Part shown: piece after piece, positions 62,548 through 64,000 of the stretch
How the letters are laid out: every line of letters begins with the position of its first letter
Numbering within the stretch: the stretch's first letter is position 1
NCBI RefSeq assembly: GCF_011405515.1
Contig: NZ_AP022671.1
Span: 1,116,001-1,180,000, forward strand
Direction of reading: 5' to 3'
DNA length: 64,000 nt
Source of the DNA: Nitrospira sp. KM1
GTDB taxonomy: Bacteria > Nitrospirota > Nitrospiria > Nitrospirales > Nitrospiraceae
Position numbers and translations under genes: made by a program
The notes under the pieces: generated by a model
The model's database searches: none
What the model saw: only the letters and a program-made list of their open reading frames with translations
What the model was told of the DNA's origin: nothing

Positions 62548-63684
62548 TTAGTGAGTTGCACCTGGTTTCAACCCTTCACTTGGACACCCGGCGGGACGGA
62601 TGGCCTGAGCCGGAAGCTCAGATTCTCCGTACACGTGAGCCGCGATCGCCCTTGCCACGTCGCTGGAGAATTCCTGTTGCATCACTCTCACAACCTTGGC
62701 ATTCGCTTCGCGCTCTGATAAGTGTCCTTCCTTTCCTCCCTTGGAAATCGCCCCCACGACACGCTGCCCGTCGACATCCAGCACTTCGAAGTCGCTGCAC
62801 CATCTGACATACACGAATTGGGGATCCCTCACATCGATAGGCCACACGCGGACGAGTCCGCGGACCAGGACGTCCACCGGATGATCAGCGGCGGAGGCGT
62901 CGAGAATGGAACCCGAGCTCGCACGACCCATCACATGCAGCCCCTCCTTGATCAATCCTTCACTCAACGCTCGCTGCACCGGCTCAGCTTGATCCCCGGA
63001 AACCAAGACGCCGACGGCAAGATGCGCGTCAAGAAATTGATCGAGTTCCTGAGTCAATTCGTTGACTCGATAGGGAGGGGCAATGCCCTGTCCGCTCATC
63101 CGAATGACACGCAAATCGGTATTATATGTTTCGCGCAAGACGAGATTACGGATGGCCCTCCTCATTCCCCTGACTTTGACGAGCTTATCCGAGGCATGCC
63201 GTGACTCGGCGACATCATCCTGTATCGAATGGTCCAAGTCTGCTATCTTTTCCTTGAAGGCGGTCTCGGCCTGAGACCGCTGCATGACCGCGAGCGCATA
63301 GGACAATCCCTTTTTCGGGTCGAGCCAGCGATCGGCGATCCGAACGTTCTCCAGGACTTTATCCGTCGACACCTGAGTCAGGTTGTCGAGCGTCAATCTC
63401 CGCTCGTCACGCGCCCGACCACTCTGCTCGACAACCAGATAGGATTCCCAGTCCTTGGACTGAGCGGAAATTTCACTTTTGAAGATGCGTGCCAATGCCG
63501 CGTAGGCCTGATCCTCCGCTGCGTGCCGATTATCGGCCTGGCCCACTCCGACGAGATACTGAGAGGAGGGATACTCCGGGCTGGTTCCATCGATCCATGC
63601 CGGTTTGGACGGTCCTCCAAACGATGTACATCCTGTGATCAGCCAGCCGAAAACTCCCAGAGCGATGATGATCTGCCGCGTCAC
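62548..63684 (-). CDS. LPP20-family lipoprotein
   Basis: A 378-aa lipoprotein with lipobox LITGC and the LPP20-type opening (KPAWIDGTSPEYPSSQYLVGVGQA, then AYAALARIFKSEISAQS). A long C-terminal beta-rich region follows. The GTG start at 63684 overlaps the stop of the upstream gene (GTGA), showing translational coupling. Function unknown, presumably outer-membrane associated. Confidence 0.8.
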   Translation of the reverse strand: MTRQIIIALGVFGWLITGCTSFGGPSKPAWIDGTSPEYPSSQYLVGVGQADNRHAAEDQAYAALARIFKSEISAQSKDWESYLVVEQSGRARDERRLTLDNLTQVSTDKVLENVRIADRWLDPKKGLSYALAVMQRSQAETAFKEKIADLDHSIQDDVAESRHASDKLVKVRGMRRAIRNLVLRETYNTDLRVIRMSGQGIAPPYRVNELTQELDQFLDAHLAVGVLVSGDQAEPVQRALSEGLIKEGLHVMGRASSGSILDASAADHPVDVLVRGLVRVWPIDVRDPQFVYVRWCSDFEVLDVDGQRVVGAISKGGKEGHLSEREANAKVVRVMQQEFSSDVARAIAAHVYGESELPAQAIRPAGCPSEGLKPGATH

Positions 63685-64000
63685 GGCAACACCCGTTGAA
63701 TGAGGAAACCCGTCTCTCCGGCTCCGAGAGAGATGGTGCGCCCTCCTGCTGCCTTGTTGCCGGCCAAGGCCCCACCCTGCACCTGATACGTACCGGGCGT
63801 TACCCATGTCCGTGCGATATGGATTTCATCAGGCAATGTCCGCCAACTGCGTTTGTCGGCTTCCTCCGACGCAACGGCATACCCTTTCGTCAATAAGCTC
63901 ACGATGAGACCGACCCATGGCCCGGCGTCTTTCCCGGCGGCCTGCTGAGCACCCCTTGTCGCTCCTTCCGCGAGACTGAACTTTACAGCTGCTCGCGCCA
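63681..64000 (-). CDS. C-terminal part of a COG3014-like lipoprotein gene (runs off the window)
   Basis: The frame is open to the window edge on the minus strand and ends at the TGA that overlaps the LPP20 start. Motifs such as SLLTKGYAVASEEADKRSWR, LPDEIHIARTWVTPGTY and AGETGFLIQRVLP resemble the C-terminus of COG3014-type proteins often found next to LPP20 lipoproteins. Only about 105 residues are visible. Confidence 0.7.
   Translation of the reverse strand, partial: ARAAVKFSLAEGATRGAQQAAGKDAGPWVGLIVSLLTKGYAVASEEADKRSWRTLPDEIHIARTWVTPGTYQVQGGALAGNKAAGGRTISLGAGETGFLIQRVLP

Noticed and set aside
1-64000. CRISPR arrays, tRNA or rRNA genes, prophage
   Set aside because: No spaced direct repeats, cloverleaf sequences, rRNA stretches or phage structural genes were seen on reading.

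Overview
The window most likely comes from a Nitrospira-type nitrite-oxidising bacterium. Its centrepiece is a periplasmic-type nitrite oxidoreductase (NXR) whose alpha and beta parts are joined in one reading frame. It is preceded on the same strand by a histidine kinase and an NtrC-type sigma-54 activator. The rest fits a Gram-negative chemolithoautotroph: TonB iron uptake under a FecI/FecR pair, many lipoproteins, a phosphoketolase-acetate kinase pair and an osmolyte-type glycosyltransferase cluster. The assignment rests on remembered protein families; no searches were run.

Layout. 0-6 kb: TonB siderophore receptor, FecR, FecI and an MFS transporter. 6.5-16.3 kb: a small CV_2116-like protein, a four-helix-bundle sensor protein, the NXR fusion, then its NtrC regulator and sensor kinase. 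16.3-18.2 kb: a transfer/decay patch with a broken IS3-type transposase, a GC-rich VOC gene and two copies of a small SH3-like gene. 18.2-38 kb: an envelope and stress region of lipoproteins, small proteins, two PRC-barrel proteins, Pal, a metallothionein, a hemerythrin, a two-haem cytochrome, YtxH proteins, a receiver-only regulator and a hybrid kinase. 38-51 kb: DUF748 protein, xfp-ackA, NagZ-like hydrolase, S9 peptidase, two RNA methyltransferases and an XRE regulator. 50-57.5 kb: a ThDP decarboxylase-like enzyme, then an overlapping operon of two glycosyltransferases, a channel-like protein and a mannosyl-3-phosphoglycerate phosphatase-like HAD protein, then proC. 57.6-64 kb: SGNH hydrolase, DUF5989 protein, a 5'-truncated polyferredoxin, HEAT-repeat protein, PIN-type toxin-antitoxin pair and LPP20-type lipoproteins.

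Two observations stand out. First, NXR alpha loses about 65 C-terminal residues and runs in frame into NXR beta, which lacks about seven N-terminal residues. Second, at least seven genes carry sigma-54 promoter signatures (GG-N10-GC with TTGC). At five of them, all in the 19-35 kb region, a 13-bp dyad of the form GGACA-N3-TGTCC lies 82-89 bp upstream of the -24 element. Three loci carry a second dyad exactly 18 bp away. This suggests a sigma-54 stress/envelope regulon driven by one enhancer-binding protein. The nxr promoter has different paired dyads.

Three small genes that size-limited gene finding easily misses are annotated: a 59-aa metallothionein, a 59-aa DUF1328 membrane protein and a 59-aa DUF6496 protein.
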